Assembly (NCBI RefSeq): GCF_031846185.1
Contig: NZ_JAVRIF010000005.1
Location: 1-64,000 of the forward strand
Length of the DNA stretch: 64,000 bases
Reading direction: 5' to 3'
Source of the DNA: Thalassotalea_H castellviae
Lineage (GTDB): Bacteria; Pseudomonadota; Gammaproteobacteria; Enterobacterales; Alteromonadaceae
Program-made: the position numbers and the translations under genes
Shown: positions 8,641-16,420 of the stretch, piece after piece
Layout: every line of letters begins with the position of its first letter
Position numbering within the stretch: position 1 is the first letter of the stretch
Notes under the pieces: model-generated
Seen by the model: only the letters and a program-made list of their open reading frames with translations
Databases searched by the model: none
Told to the model about the DNA's origin: nothing

Positions 8641-9054
8641 TTAAGTTTGGGCTGATATTTGATGCCTAACAACCGGATAGCGTTCAAAATCTTCCCAATA
8701 ATGAATACCGCCGATCATTTCTTTTACTGCAAAGCCTAGTGCTGCTAGCTTCATTGCTGCTTTCGTTGCGCCATTACAACCTGGCCCCCAGCAATAAACC
8801 ACAAATTGAGTATCTTTGGGATAATTCGCCAAAGACTCAGCATTAAGTTCATTATGGGGAAAATTAACCGCTTTTATCGCATGACTTTTGTCATACGCTT
8901 CTTTGGAGCGCACATCCAATAAGACAAAAGGATGATTCCCTGTTTTTATATCGGCATAAACATCTGAGCAGTCAGTTTCACACCCTAACTTGGTCGTAAA
9001 ATATTGAAATGCTTGCTCTGCATGTGCCGATGGATATAGCAGTACGTTTGACAT
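8641..9054 (-). CDS. Rhodanese-like domain protein
   Basis: 137 aa, a single cytoplasmic rhodanese domain with no signal peptide. FVLLDVRSKEAYDKSHAIKAVNFPHNEL is the CH2A-like region, and VVYCWGPGCNGATKAA carries the active-site cysteine. The loop after that cysteine (WGPGCNG) is longer than the usual six-residue thiosulfate sulfurtransferase loop and contains a second cysteine, so substrate preference is uncertain. It is transcribed divergently from a LysR regulator, which suggests that LysR protein controls it. The 149 bases between it and the hybrid kinase hold nothing recognisable. Confidence 0.85.
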   Translation of the reverse strand: MSNVLLYPSAHAEQAFQYFTTKLGCETDCSDVYADIKTGNHPFVLLDVRSKEAYDKSHAIKAVNFPHNELNAESLANYPKDTQFVVYCWGPGCNGATKAAMKLAALGFAVKEMIGGIHYWEDFERYPVVRHQISAQT

Positions 9055-9104
9055 TTTTCATCTCCTATAAAGAAATATACCGTTATTATGTTTGAGTTAT
9101 ACAA

Positions 9105-9150
9105 TTAAGTGTTGTCGTTAAGTGTTGTGGTTAAGTGTTGTGGTTAAGTG
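9105..9150. repeat. 13-bp tandem repeat, 3.5 copies
   Basis: The unit TTAAGTGTTGTGG is repeated at 9105, 9118 and 9131, followed by a partial copy TTAAGTG at 9144. The first copy differs at one base (C for G at position 12). It lies in the 239-base gap between the divergent rhodanese and LysR genes. It may be a set of direct-repeat binding sites or a slippage-prone minisatellite. Confidence 0.85.
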
Positions 9151-9293
9151 AGTATCACTATAAAAGTACTTTGTTGATAATGTAATTCATCATTGCTGAA
9201 CATCTCCTTCATAAAATATGAATTCAAGTTAGTCATCGAATGGCTTATATTTCATTCATCACGATTTATATCTTCGATAATTAAAGGATACCT

Positions 9294-10163
9294 GTGGAGT
9301 TTTATCATTTACGATCGTTTGTTGTGGTTGCCGAAACAAAAAATTTAACCCAAGCCGCGAAAAGATTATGTAGTACTCCGCCAGCAATTAGTGCTCATAT
9401 CAAAACGTTAGAACAAGAGCTCGATACCACGTTATTTATACGAACGCCAAAAGGAATGACCTTGACTGAAAAAGGTCAGCTATTATTGGTTAAAGCACAA
9501 AAAACCTTAGATTCTGCAGTTGATATGGTCAATTTAGCGGCGGATAATCAGGATGAACTTATTGGCCATTTTCAATTAGGACTCAATCAAAATATTCAAG
9601 CGCTACGATGCACAACATTAGTGAATAACCTGATAGAGAATTGCCCAGGAATAACCGTACAACTGAATCAAAGCTCAACCGGAAAAATAATTAAAGATAT
9701 TAAATCAGCACAGCTAGATGGCGGCTATATATATGGCGAAGTTCCTGAAGATTTCACCGCAATAGCGATAAAGAAAGTGGAGATCACCACTATCGCGCCG
9801 ATAAATTTTGATCAAAAGCAATTAAATGATACCAATAACCTGGCAAGTTCACCTTGGATTACTATGGCGCAATATTGTCCGTTCGATAAAGAGCTAAAGC
9901 GCAAGCTAGGTACTAATATTCATGCGCAAGTTAACAGTGATCATGATCAATCGCGCCTAGAATTGGTCAAAAGTGGTTTAGGGTTAAGTTTTCTAGAGTT
10001 ATCACTCGCTCAACCAGAGCAGTCAGCAGGTAATATTCAAATCATTCCTCAATTGAATTTTCAAATACCTTTATCCTTTGTGGTTTTAACGACTCGATTA
10101 AATAATCCGATCGTTAAAGCGATCAGACAAGAAATGAATATTTTGTGGGGGATATCTATATAA
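9294..10163 (+). CDS. LysR-family transcriptional regulator
   Basis: 289 aa, normal family length. Residues 1-60 form the winged helix-turn-helix (LTQAAKRLCSTPPAISAHIKTLEQEL, then LFIRTPKGMTLTEKG). About 90-289 is the periplasmic-binding-protein-like effector domain. The start is GTG at 9294, preceded by AAAGGA at 9282-9287. It faces away from the rhodanese gene, the usual LysR arrangement for controlling a divergent target. The effector is unknown. Confidence 0.9.
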   Translation: MEFYHLRSFVVVAETKNLTQAAKRLCSTPPAISAHIKTLEQELDTTLFIRTPKGMTLTEKGQLLLVKAQKTLDSAVDMVNLAADNQDELIGHFQLGLNQNIQALRCTTLVNNLIENCPGITVQLNQSSTGKIIKDIKSAQLDGGYIYGEVPEDFTAIAIKKVEITTIAPINFDQKQLNDTNNLASSPWITMAQYCPFDKELKRKLGTNIHAQVNSDHDQSRLELVKSGLGLSFLELSLAQPEQSAGNIQIIPQLNFQIPLSFVVLTTRLNNPIVKAIRQEMNILWGISI

Positions 10164-10193
10164 ACAACATAATATTCCAAACACGGCCATTCA

Positions 10194-11642
10194 TTAAAAG
10201 ACGTATTGATTAATCACACGAAAAAGCTCATTTAAATTAATTGGTTTACCAATATGTCCTTCAAAACCATCGATAGCATATTGTTTGACATCATCAACGG
10301 TTACATTGGCAGTTAACGCGATAATAGGGATAGCCGGATATTTTTTCTTAATAAGATTACACGCTTCTCTACCATCCATTTCCGGCATCTGAATATCCAT
10401 AAAAATAAGTTCAAACGTTTGCTCTGAGACTTTAGCTACCGCTTCAATACCATTTGATACTATGTGAATGTTAGCATTAGTATCTACCATTATTTTCTCA
10501 AATATTTTTTGATTGATTCGGTTATCTTCAGCTAACAAAATATTCATACCCGATAAATCTGGGGTAACCACTTCTTCAACATTTGAACCCATATTATTTA
10601 GGTGACTTGGCTTTAAAGGCAAAGTCACGGTAATCGATGTCCCTTTATTTAATTCACTTTCAACCTCAATGCTTCCATGCATTAGTTTTATTAACGATTG
10701 AGTAATCGAAATTCCTAATCCTGTGCCACCATACTTTCTTGTTGTTGAATTATCTGCCTGTTGAAAACGAGTAAAAATATTTTCAAGGGTTTCAGGTGAC
10801 ATACCAATACCGGTATCTTTTACCTTGATCATTACATCACCTTGCTCAGAGGTTGATAAAAAGATAGTTATCTTGCCATGCTCAGTAAATTTAAGACTGT
10901 TCGATAACAAATTAAGAATAATTTGTTTAATACGAATAGGATCACCTTGCCAACCTTCTTGGTAATGCTCAGCAGTGGTAAAAGTAATAATGTTTCCTCT
11001 ATTTTGCGCAAGCTCCTTCGTTTCATTCAGTAAAAACTTAATAATTTGAGTTAAGTTAAAAGGAATAATTTCTATTGCAAGCTTGTCAGCTTCGATTTTA
11101 GAAAAGTCTAAAATATCATTGATAATAGTAATTAATGATGAAGAAGATTGTCGTGCTGTATTAATAAGATCTTTTGCATTCTCTGATACATTTTCATTTG
11201 CGAGTAATTGTAGAGCTCCCATCACGCCATTCATCGGTGTTCTGATTTCATGGCTCATATTCGCCAAAAAATTACTCTTTGCTTGGTTTGCTTTATCAGC
11301 AGCTTCTTTCGCTAAAGTTAATTCATGTTGAAAAAGTAAACTTTCAGAGAGATCACTGACTAAAGCAATGTAAGTAATATCGTTTTCAATTTCTGTTTTT
11401 GTTAACACCAGTTGAATGTCGATTTGACTACCATCAGCTGTATTCGCTTTAAATTGTTGGTGTTTCGCATCTTGATCATTATCATTGCTTAGGCTTTGAT
11501 AGGCGAAATTGACTTGCGGAATCAAACTATTAATATTTTTGCCGACTAACTTTCCTTCTTCAACACCAAATAAAGCATGACTATTTAATGAAACTTGTAA
11601 TATCTTTCCGGTGACATCAGTTATCAGCAACGCATCACCCAA
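10194..11642 (-). CDS. Hybrid histidine kinase, PAS-HisKA-HATPase-REC part of a split gene
   Basis: 482 aa from a TTG at 11642. A PAS domain (about 1-105) is followed by HisKA with H131 in MSHEIRTPMNG, HATPase with NSLKFTEHG, DTGIGM and GGTGLGI motifs, and a receiver with D416 in FMDIQMPEMDG. The TTG is probably not the native start: in the same frame the upstream codons read KHALHTQSAILNN, a typical linker into PAS, back to a stop next to an A6 tract. The membrane half lies in the preceding frame at 11648-12208. One extra A in the tract (11684-11689 on the + strand) would join both into one protein of about 680 aa. It is convergent with the LysR gene. Confidence 0.75.
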   Translation of the reverse strand: MGDALLITDVTGKILQVSLNSHALFGVEEGKLVGKNINSLIPQVNFAYQSLSNDNDQDAKHQQFKANTADGSQIDIQLVLTKTEIENDITYIALVSDLSESLLFQHELTLAKEAADKANQAKSNFLANMSHEIRTPMNGVMGALQLLANENVSENAKDLINTARQSSSSLITIINDILDFSKIEADKLAIEIIPFNLTQIIKFLLNETKELAQNRGNIITFTTAEHYQEGWQGDPIRIKQIILNLLSNSLKFTEHGKITIFLSTSEQGDVMIKVKDTGIGMSPETLENIFTRFQQADNSTTRKYGGTGLGISITQSLIKLMHGSIEVESELNKGTSITVTLPLKPSHLNNMGSNVEEVVTPDLSGMNILLAEDNRINQKIFEKIMVDTNANIHIVSNGIEAVAKVSEQTFELIFMDIQMPEMDGREACNLIKKKYPAIPIIALTANVTVDDVKQYAIDGFEGHIGKPINLNELFRVINQYVF

Positions 11643-11647
11643 ATTGT

Positions 11648-12208
11648 TTAAAATAGCTGATTGGGTATGCAGTGCATGTTTAATTTTTTATGAGCCCCCA
11701 ATAAATATGTAAATAGCATCCAATAAATAAATAGGCTAAAAAACATTAAAATTAAAATTAACAAAGACGATTGTAAGCTATTTGAAGAGATTGTTTGATT
11801 ACGAAAACCTAGATCAGTTAAGTAACCTAAGGCGAGTATACTGGTACTCAAAGAGAATACTAAGAATAAGGTTACTTTTAGAGAACCCGCCATTAATGAA
11901 AAAGCTATTATAGAGGGAATAACAAAGACTACTTCGTCTCTCGCTCCTTCAAAAGCCCACATAAAACCAATAGCGACACAAAATAATAATAAGCAAAATA
12001 AGTTTTCCGCTAATTCTAATTTATCTTGTTTGAGTAAAATAGTTAACAGCTGTAGAAATGCAATGAAAGAAACTAAAATAGATGCGGTGGTAAAATCGGC
12101 GAAGTAAATTCGAGTAATTGAAAGAAGAAAAAGCGTGAACTGGGCAGCCCAAATGACATGCTTCATCTGCAATATCAAGTTTCTGTTTTGCTGTTGCTGT
12201 AAATCCAT
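11648..12208 (-). CDS. Membrane sensor half of the split hybrid kinase
   Basis: 186 aa with about six hydrophobic helices (for example VIWAAQFTLFLLSITRIYF, ASILVSFIAFLQLLTILL, LFCLLLFCVAIGFMWAF, LLILILMFFSLFIYWMLF), resembling MASE-type sensor domains of signalling proteins. The last nine residues (MHCIPNQLF) are what the kinase linker KHALHTQSAILNN becomes when read one frame off, so the frame is lost at the A6 tract. The gene is either a frameshifted pseudogene, a sequencing indel, or is rescued by slippage. A long structured non-coding region lies upstream. Confidence 0.7.
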   Translation of the reverse strand: MDLQQQQNRNLILQMKHVIWAAQFTLFLLSITRIYFADFTTASILVSFIAFLQLLTILLKQDKLELAENLFCLLLFCVAIGFMWAFEGARDEVVFVIPSIIAFSLMAGSLKVTLFLVFSLSTSILALGYLTDLGFRNQTISSNSLQSSLLILILMFFSLFIYWMLFTYLLGAHKKLNMHCIPNQLF

Positions 12209-12311
12209 TTATCGCAATTTAATTATACAAATGTAATATTATAGTAGCAGAGTTTATATACGATGCCATTTTAGAAATACTATGCATTCAAAAGCTTTCA
12301 TTATTTTTGCA

Positions 12312-12444
12312 TAAAAAAAGGGGTAGCCATTGCTACCCCTAAAAACCGCTAACATAGTAATTCAGATTGACAGATCATTTCACTAGAAAGCTACCTTATA
12401 TGTTATGTACTAGCTCACCAGAGAGAGTAAAACTTGCCCATAAC
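12312..12444 (-). ncRNA. Candidate small RNA or attenuator leader
   Basis: On the minus strand a TATAAT -10 (12451-12456) predicts a start near 12444, and transcription would end at the terminator at 12319-12340, giving about 130 nt. The predicted 5' GTTATG (12439-12444) can pair with CATAAC (12402-12407). The overlapping TAACATA (12399-12405) can instead pair with TATGTTA (12350-12356) just before the terminator. These two pairings exclude each other, as in a switch. The -35 is weak and I recognise no known RNA family. Confidence 0.3.
12319..12340 (-). terminator. Intrinsic terminator in the non-coding region
   Basis: A perfect 9-bp stem AGGGGTAGC/GCTACCCCT with a 4-base loop is followed on the minus strand by a run of seven T. 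No protein gene ends here: the next minus-strand gene starts 110 bases further on, and nothing is encoded for 630 bases before it. It therefore ends a small RNA or attenuates transcription into the kinase. Confidence 0.75.
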
Positions 12445-12687
12445 CGTCGGATTATAATCAATTAAACTTTACTTACTTTCGAGAGATGTAAAAAACGTTC
12501 AATCAATACTAAAGACTTAACGCTATACTGACAAAAAATTCACATTTTATGAATAGTTATTTAAGAATAAGATATAACGATTGTGCAATTAATCATCAAC
12601 TATTGCTTATGCAACATAATTAACTACGACAAATACCTTGAAAAATAAATAAATCATCACAAGCTGAAAGGGCTAAATTTAAATAAA

Positions 12688-12782
12688 TACCTAAACCAAA
12701 AAAACTGCATGACTACCCAAAAAATCATGCTAAAGAATATAGTTAGTCACAATGTTCAGTGGCGTTAAATTGTGTTTAGGTA
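12688..12782 (+). other. Nested inverted repeats, possible three-way junction
   Basis: TACCTAAAC (12688-12696) is a perfect complement of GTTTAGGTA (12774-12782). Between them lie GCATGA/TCATGC (12707-12730) and ACAAT/ATTGT (12749-12753 with 12769-12773), the latter abutting the closing helix. Together they could fold as a three-way junction RNA upstream of the nuclease gene. The region is AT-rich, so chance is a real alternative. Confidence 0.25.
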
Positions 12783-12973
12783 GACCTTCTTACATTTAAA
12801 TTATTCATCATAAAGACAACTCTATTACGCTCAACCCCATGTTGGCGACGTCACAATTTTATCATGTAGCTATTAAATCCATTTTACATAGGCTTATGAA
12901 GGCGAATAGAATACCCATATCACCAAGGTGTATTGACATAAACACCGTTTGCTATTTAACAGAAGTAGATACC

Positions 12974-13885
12974 ATGACATTTCGACTGCCAATTATTGCG
13001 AGTATTATTTTACTTATTCTATTTTCAACTCCCGTTTTTGCCTTAGGCAAACTCAGTCACCAACTCGTTTGTCAATTATCTTATGATTTATTGCCTAGTA
13101 ATAAACAACAAAAAATAGATAAGCTGCTTGCGCAATTAACAGACAAAGACAAATCACGTATCAATAGCTATAACCGAAATAAAAAAGCTCACAAAGTAAC
13201 CTTTGCTGACAGTTGCACTTGGGCAGATGCCATTAAAAAAAATAAAGCTTATGATAGTTTTAAATCTTGGCATTATTTAAATATTGAAAGAACTAGTACT
13301 TTAGTGACTGAGAAAACTTGTACAAAAAACTGTATTACAGCAGCTATTCCATTTCATCGTCAGCAACTTATACAAGCTGAAAACGCCCAAGAAATACTTG
13401 AAGCATTAATGTTTTTAGGTCATTGGCTCGGCGATATACACCAGCCTTTACATATCAGTTTTGCAAGTGACTACGGAGGAAACCGCAATAAAATAACACC
13501 ACTAGTTGGACGATGTGAGAACTTACATTGGTATTGGGATGAATGCTTAATGTATCCGATTGCCAAGAGTAAAGAATCATCAGATAACTTTGATTATCTC
13601 GCGTTTAAAACTGAAATATATAATCTACTGAGTGAACAGTTAACTTCTGCTCCAAAGCAGCGCTGGGAAAAAAGTAACACGCTTGATTGGGCGAATGAAT
13701 CTTTAACCATTATTCGAGCAAAAGCCTTTAATTATTGCCAAATTGATGGCGAAAATTGTCTAGCAAAAGATCATGAGAAAATAACCATCACAACAGCATA
13801 TCACCAACATTACCAAGCAATATTGCACGAAAGAATATTACAAGCGGCCGTTAGGCTTTCAGCAATATTAAATAAGACATTGTAA
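12974..13885 (+). CDS. S1/P1-type zinc-dependent nuclease, exported
   Basis: 303 aa from ATG 12974, chosen because it begins a signal peptide (MTFRLPIIASIILLILFSTPVFA). The open frame reaches 12839 but adds no conserved sequence. The S1/P1 zinc-ligand motifs are present: SHQ (H29), CTWAD, WHYLNIE, and the long FLGHWLGDIHQPLH...GGN...NLHWYWD stretch. The family cleaves single-stranded nucleic acids with three zinc ions. The mature N-terminal Trp that usually ligates zinc is replaced by Leu (LGKLSHQ). It stands alone; a terminator follows. Confidence 0.85.
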   Translation: MTFRLPIIASIILLILFSTPVFALGKLSHQLVCQLSYDLLPSNKQQKIDKLLAQLTDKDKSRINSYNRNKKAHKVTFADSCTWADAIKKNKAYDSFKSWHYLNIERTSTLVTEKTCTKNCITAAIPFHRQQLIQAENAQEILEALMFLGHWLGDIHQPLHISFASDYGGNRNKITPLVGRCENLHWYWDECLMYPIAKSKESSDNFDYLAFKTEIYNLLSEQLTSAPKQRWEKSNTLDWANESLTIIRAKAFNYCQIDGENCLAKDHEKITITTAYHQHYQAILHERILQAAVRLSAILNKTL

Positions 13886-13910
13886 ACTCAACTAGAATTA
13901 TTGGACATAA

Positions 13911-13938
13911 AAAAACCAGTGTCTAGCACTGGTTTTTT
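13911..13938. terminator. Bidirectional terminator
   Basis: AACCAGTG/CACTGGTT-type inverted repeat (ACCAGTGTCTAGCACTGGT core) with an A-run before and a T-run after it, between the convergent nuclease and fkpA-like genes. Confidence 0.85.
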
Positions 13939-13959
13939 CTTTTAAATAACAAGTTATTG

Positions 13960-14715
13960 TTACTTATCACCAACTTTTGGTGCTTCTGCTGGTTTCATAA
14001 TTTCTAATAATTCAATTTCAAACTGCAACACTGAATTACCTGGAATACGTGGTGGGTTACCTTTTGGGCCATAGGCAAGATCAGAAGGAATAACGAACGT
14101 GTATTTTGAACCAACGCTCATTAACTGAACCCCTTCAGTCCAACCTTTAATGACTTGATTTAAACCAAACACAGCTGGTTGATTACGACTATAAGAGCTA
14201 TCAAACTCTTCACCATTTAAGAACATGCCTTTGTAATGAACTTTAACGCGGTCAGTCGCAACAGGTTTTTCACCTTCACCTTCAGTAATGACTGAATATT
14301 GAATACCTGATTCAGTAACTTGAACACCTTCTTTTTTAGCGTTTTCTTCAAGGAATTTTTTTCCTTCGGCAATATTCGCTTCAGCAGCTATAGCGGCAAC
14401 TTCTTGTTGTTTCGCTTTCATTGTTTGTTCAAGATTCATCATCAAAGCTTGAATTTCTTCTTTCTCAATCGCTGAATTGCCAGCTAGGCTATCTTTAAAG
14501 CCACGGAGCAATAATTCATGATCAAGTGACAAACCTAACTTTTCTTGTTCAACTAAGTTACGCTGAGTAAACATACCAATTGAAGCACCTAACCCATAAG
14601 CTTGCTTTTGCACTTCAGTGTCTAATACCGGCGCTTTTTCTTCTTGTTTTGTTTCTTGACAACCAATTACAGATACAAGGGCCAAGGCCACTAAAGTGGG
14701 TTTAAACAATTTCAT
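13960..14715 (-). CDS. fkpA: FKBP-type peptidyl-prolyl isomerase, lipoprotein (FkpA-like)
   Basis: 251 aa. A lipobox VIGC puts the lipidated cysteine at residue 19, so the protein is anchored to a membrane in the periplasm. Residues about 30-125 are the helical FkpA-type dimerisation domain (QAYGLGASIGMF, LLRGFKDSLAG). About 140-240 is the FKBP domain (VKVHYKGMFLNGEEFDSSY, VIKGWTEGVQLM, FVIPSDLAYG). It isomerises X-Pro bonds and chaperones envelope proteins. E. coli FkpA is soluble periplasmic, so lipidation is a difference. It is divergent from the WD40 lipoprotein, in the same neighbourhood as slyX, as in enterobacteria. Confidence 0.9.
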   Translation of the reverse strand: MKLFKPTLVALALVSVIGCQETKQEEKAPVLDTEVQKQAYGLGASIGMFTQRNLVEQEKLGLSLDHELLLRGFKDSLAGNSAIEKEEIQALMMNLEQTMKAKQQEVAAIAAEANIAEGKKFLEENAKKEGVQVTESGIQYSVITEGEGEKPVATDRVKVHYKGMFLNGEEFDSSYSRNQPAVFGLNQVIKGWTEGVQLMSVGSKYTFVIPSDLAYGPKGNPPRIPGNSVLQFEIELLEIMKPAEAPKVGDK

Positions 14716-14842
14716 TCATTTCTCCATCAAAATGCCCTGTTAAATAATTTTTATCATCAGAGCTAAATAGTCTGTGTATTACACATGTGCTAAAAAAGAA
14801 CTTATACTAACGATAAACACCGAAAGAGAAAAGTAGAATATT

Positions 14843-15838
14843 TTGACGAATTGTAAACGAAGTAGTCTTTTCCTCTATGGCATCTTGATTAGTCTACTCA
14901 TTTCTGCCTGTCAGCCAAGTGGGAAAAAACCATTAGAGCGATGGCAACATGCGGTAGAAGGGGCTTATGCAGCCAATATTTCCAATGATGGCAAACTCAG
15001 TGTCGTTTCTTCAATTCATCATGGCATCAGTTTATGGGATCTAGAGAAGAATGCTTTAAAGTTTAATTGGTCGCAACAGCAAAACACCGCAGACAACCTC
15101 GTACTTGCCACAGACATCTCAGATAATAACAGTCATGTCTTAACCGCCAGCCGAAGCAATTTTTCTTTATGGAATGCAACAACTGGCAGCTCTGAAGGTT
15201 ATTGGCAAATTCAAGAGTCAAATATTAGAGATATCGCATTAGCGAATAATGGAAAATACATTTTATTAGGGTTGAGCGATGGCAAAGTCCTTCATGTAAC
15301 CCCAACTACCGGCAGACGTATTGAATTTCTTGGGCATGATGAAAAAATAAATTCAGTGGATATGTTACCAAATGGTCGCATTGCGATTTCAGGCTCGAAC
15401 GATTTTGTCGCGTATGTCTGGGACACACAAACAGGCCAAGTGATATATAGGTTTAATCACCCAAGCCGAGTCACTAAGGTCGCATTTGATGCGAAAGGAC
15501 GCTATGCCTTTACCGCCGACAGTAAAAAGTCGGCAAACATTTGGGATTTAAAAGACGGCAAACTCATCAGTCAGTTAAAATATGCCAATAGACAAGAAGT
15601 ATTCAGCTCCGTTCGTTTTTCACCTGACGGTCAATACTTAGTGACAGGCGCACCGTCGCGTAAAGTCAGTATTTGGCAGATAGCAACAGGTAAACGCCTT
15701 ACTAGTTGGCGTGTTACCCCACGAAAAGATATTCGTCCGGCTGGGGCGGTTGTGTATAGCGTTGCTTTTAGCGATAATAATTTCATCTTAACCGAATCAT
15801 CTTCAGGATTTGCAGAATTATGGCAAACGAACCTTTAG
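14843..15838 (+). CDS. WD40-repeat lipoprotein
   Basis: 331 aa from TTG 14843. The N-terminus has a lipobox LISAC with the cysteine at residue 23. About six or seven WD40-like blades follow (for example ISNDGKLSVVSSIHHGISLWDL, GSNDFVAYVWDTQTGQVIYRF, FSPDGQYLVTGAPSRKVSIWQI), so the mature protein is probably a single beta-propeller at the membrane. No in-frame ATG or GTG precedes the signal peptide, so the TTG start is accepted. Its 3' end overlaps slyX by 19 bases, indicating one transcript. Function is unknown; propellers usually mediate protein contacts. Confidence 0.85.
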   Translation: MTNCKRSSLFLYGILISLLISACQPSGKKPLERWQHAVEGAYAANISNDGKLSVVSSIHHGISLWDLEKNALKFNWSQQQNTADNLVLATDISDNNSHVLTASRSNFSLWNATTGSSEGYWQIQESNIRDIALANNGKYILLGLSDGKVLHVTPTTGRRIEFLGHDEKINSVDMLPNGRIAISGSNDFVAYVWDTQTGQVIYRFNHPSRVTKVAFDAKGRYAFTADSKKSANIWDLKDGKLISQLKYANRQEVFSSVRFSPDGQYLVTGAPSRKVSIWQIATGKRLTSWRVTPRKDIRPAGAVVYSVAFSDNNFILTESSSGFAELWQTNL

Positions 15839-16059
15839 CTTCATCCATTGAAACCTTACAATCAAGCATTGAAGCGTTAGAGTCTAGAAACGCATTTCAA
15901 GACGACATTATCGAACAACTAAATCATGAGCTAGCGATTCATCAAGACGAGATCAGTAACTTAAAATCTCAACTAAAATTAATTGCCAACCGCATTAAAG
16001 ACAATACGCCAAATCAATCAACAACAGAAGAAATAGAACCACCGCCTCCACATTATTAA
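15820..16059 (+). CDS. slyX: SlyX family protein
   Basis: 79 aa, full length. It is a short coiled-coil protein (about residues 5-65, heptad-rich) ending in the family hallmark PPPPHY. Its function is unknown. It overlaps the WD40 gene by 19 bases. The neighbourhood fkpA, slyX, yheV, yheS is shared with E. coli and supports the call. Confidence 0.93.
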   Translation: MANEPLASSIETLQSSIEALESRNAFQDDIIEQLNHELAIHQDEISNLKSQLKLIANRIKDNTPNQSTTEEIEPPPPHY

Positions 16060-16120
16060 TATCTTTGCGCGTTATAGGATTTACATAATAGTCAAAATGC
16101 TTCTTTAAAGATGTTTCCCG

Positions 16121-16312
16121 TTAAGGCTTAAAAACGCCGATAACTTGTTCTAACGGTCGAACATCTTTAACGATATGTTCTTCAGGTTGACTCATTTGAT
16201 CACCACAATTAACGCACGTGACTTTCTCAACATCATTTTCTTTTGTCAAAGCCATAGTATCAACGGCTTGACATTTAGGGCATGTAGCACCTGCAATGAA
16301 TCTTTTTTTCAT
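16121..16312 (-). CDS. yheV: YheV family putative zinc-ribbon protein
   Basis: 63 aa from ATG 16312 (MKKRFIAGATCPKC). The open frame continues 14 codons upstream, but the homologous family starts at MKKRFIAGA. Two CxxC pairs (CPKC at about residues 11-14 and CVNC at about 33-36) predict one bound zinc. Function is unknown. It is divergent from yheS, with about 108 bases between starts. Confidence 0.88.
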   Translation of the reverse strand: MKKRFIAGATCPKCQAVDTMALTKENDVEKVTCVNCGDQMSQPEEHIVKDVRPLEQVIGVFKP

Positions 16313-16420
16313 AGTTAACTTTTTGTTTTTTAATAAAGCGTGAATTATCGACATTTTACCTTGAATAACCCTATAAGGAAAAGCGACAATAGCGTCGAAA
16401 ACGTTTCAAAAGGAAAATAC

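Larger units (their letters stand above)
12209..12973. other. 765-base non-coding region between divergent kinase and nuclease
   Basis: No convincing protein gene is present. The reading frame of the nuclease stays open back to 12839, but that stretch has no signal peptide or conserved sequence. The region holds the terminator and candidate RNA at 12.31-12.46 kb and a set of nested inverted repeats at 12688-12782. The remainder is AT-rich and featureless to the eye. Confidence 0.6.

Noticed and set aside
11684..11689. Canonical programmed -1 frameshift site in the split kinase
   Set aside because: The bases are T AAA AAA rather than a full X-XXY-YYZ heptamer with re-pairing in both sites, and no stimulatory stem was seen. 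An indel or transcript slippage is more likely.
12340..12460. c-di-GMP or glycine riboswitch upstream of the kinase
   Set aside because: GGGCAAG and GGTGAG fragments recall such elements, but the conserved tetraloop receptor and core bases of either class are absent.
12839..12973. Upstream extension of the nuclease reading frame
   Set aside because: The extra 45 residues have no similarity to the family and precede a clear signal peptide at ATG 12974.
14773..14785. TGTGT-ATT-ACACA inverted repeat between fkpA and the WD40 gene
   Set aside because: Arms of 5 bp are expected by chance in such a region; there is no second copy or link to a known operator.
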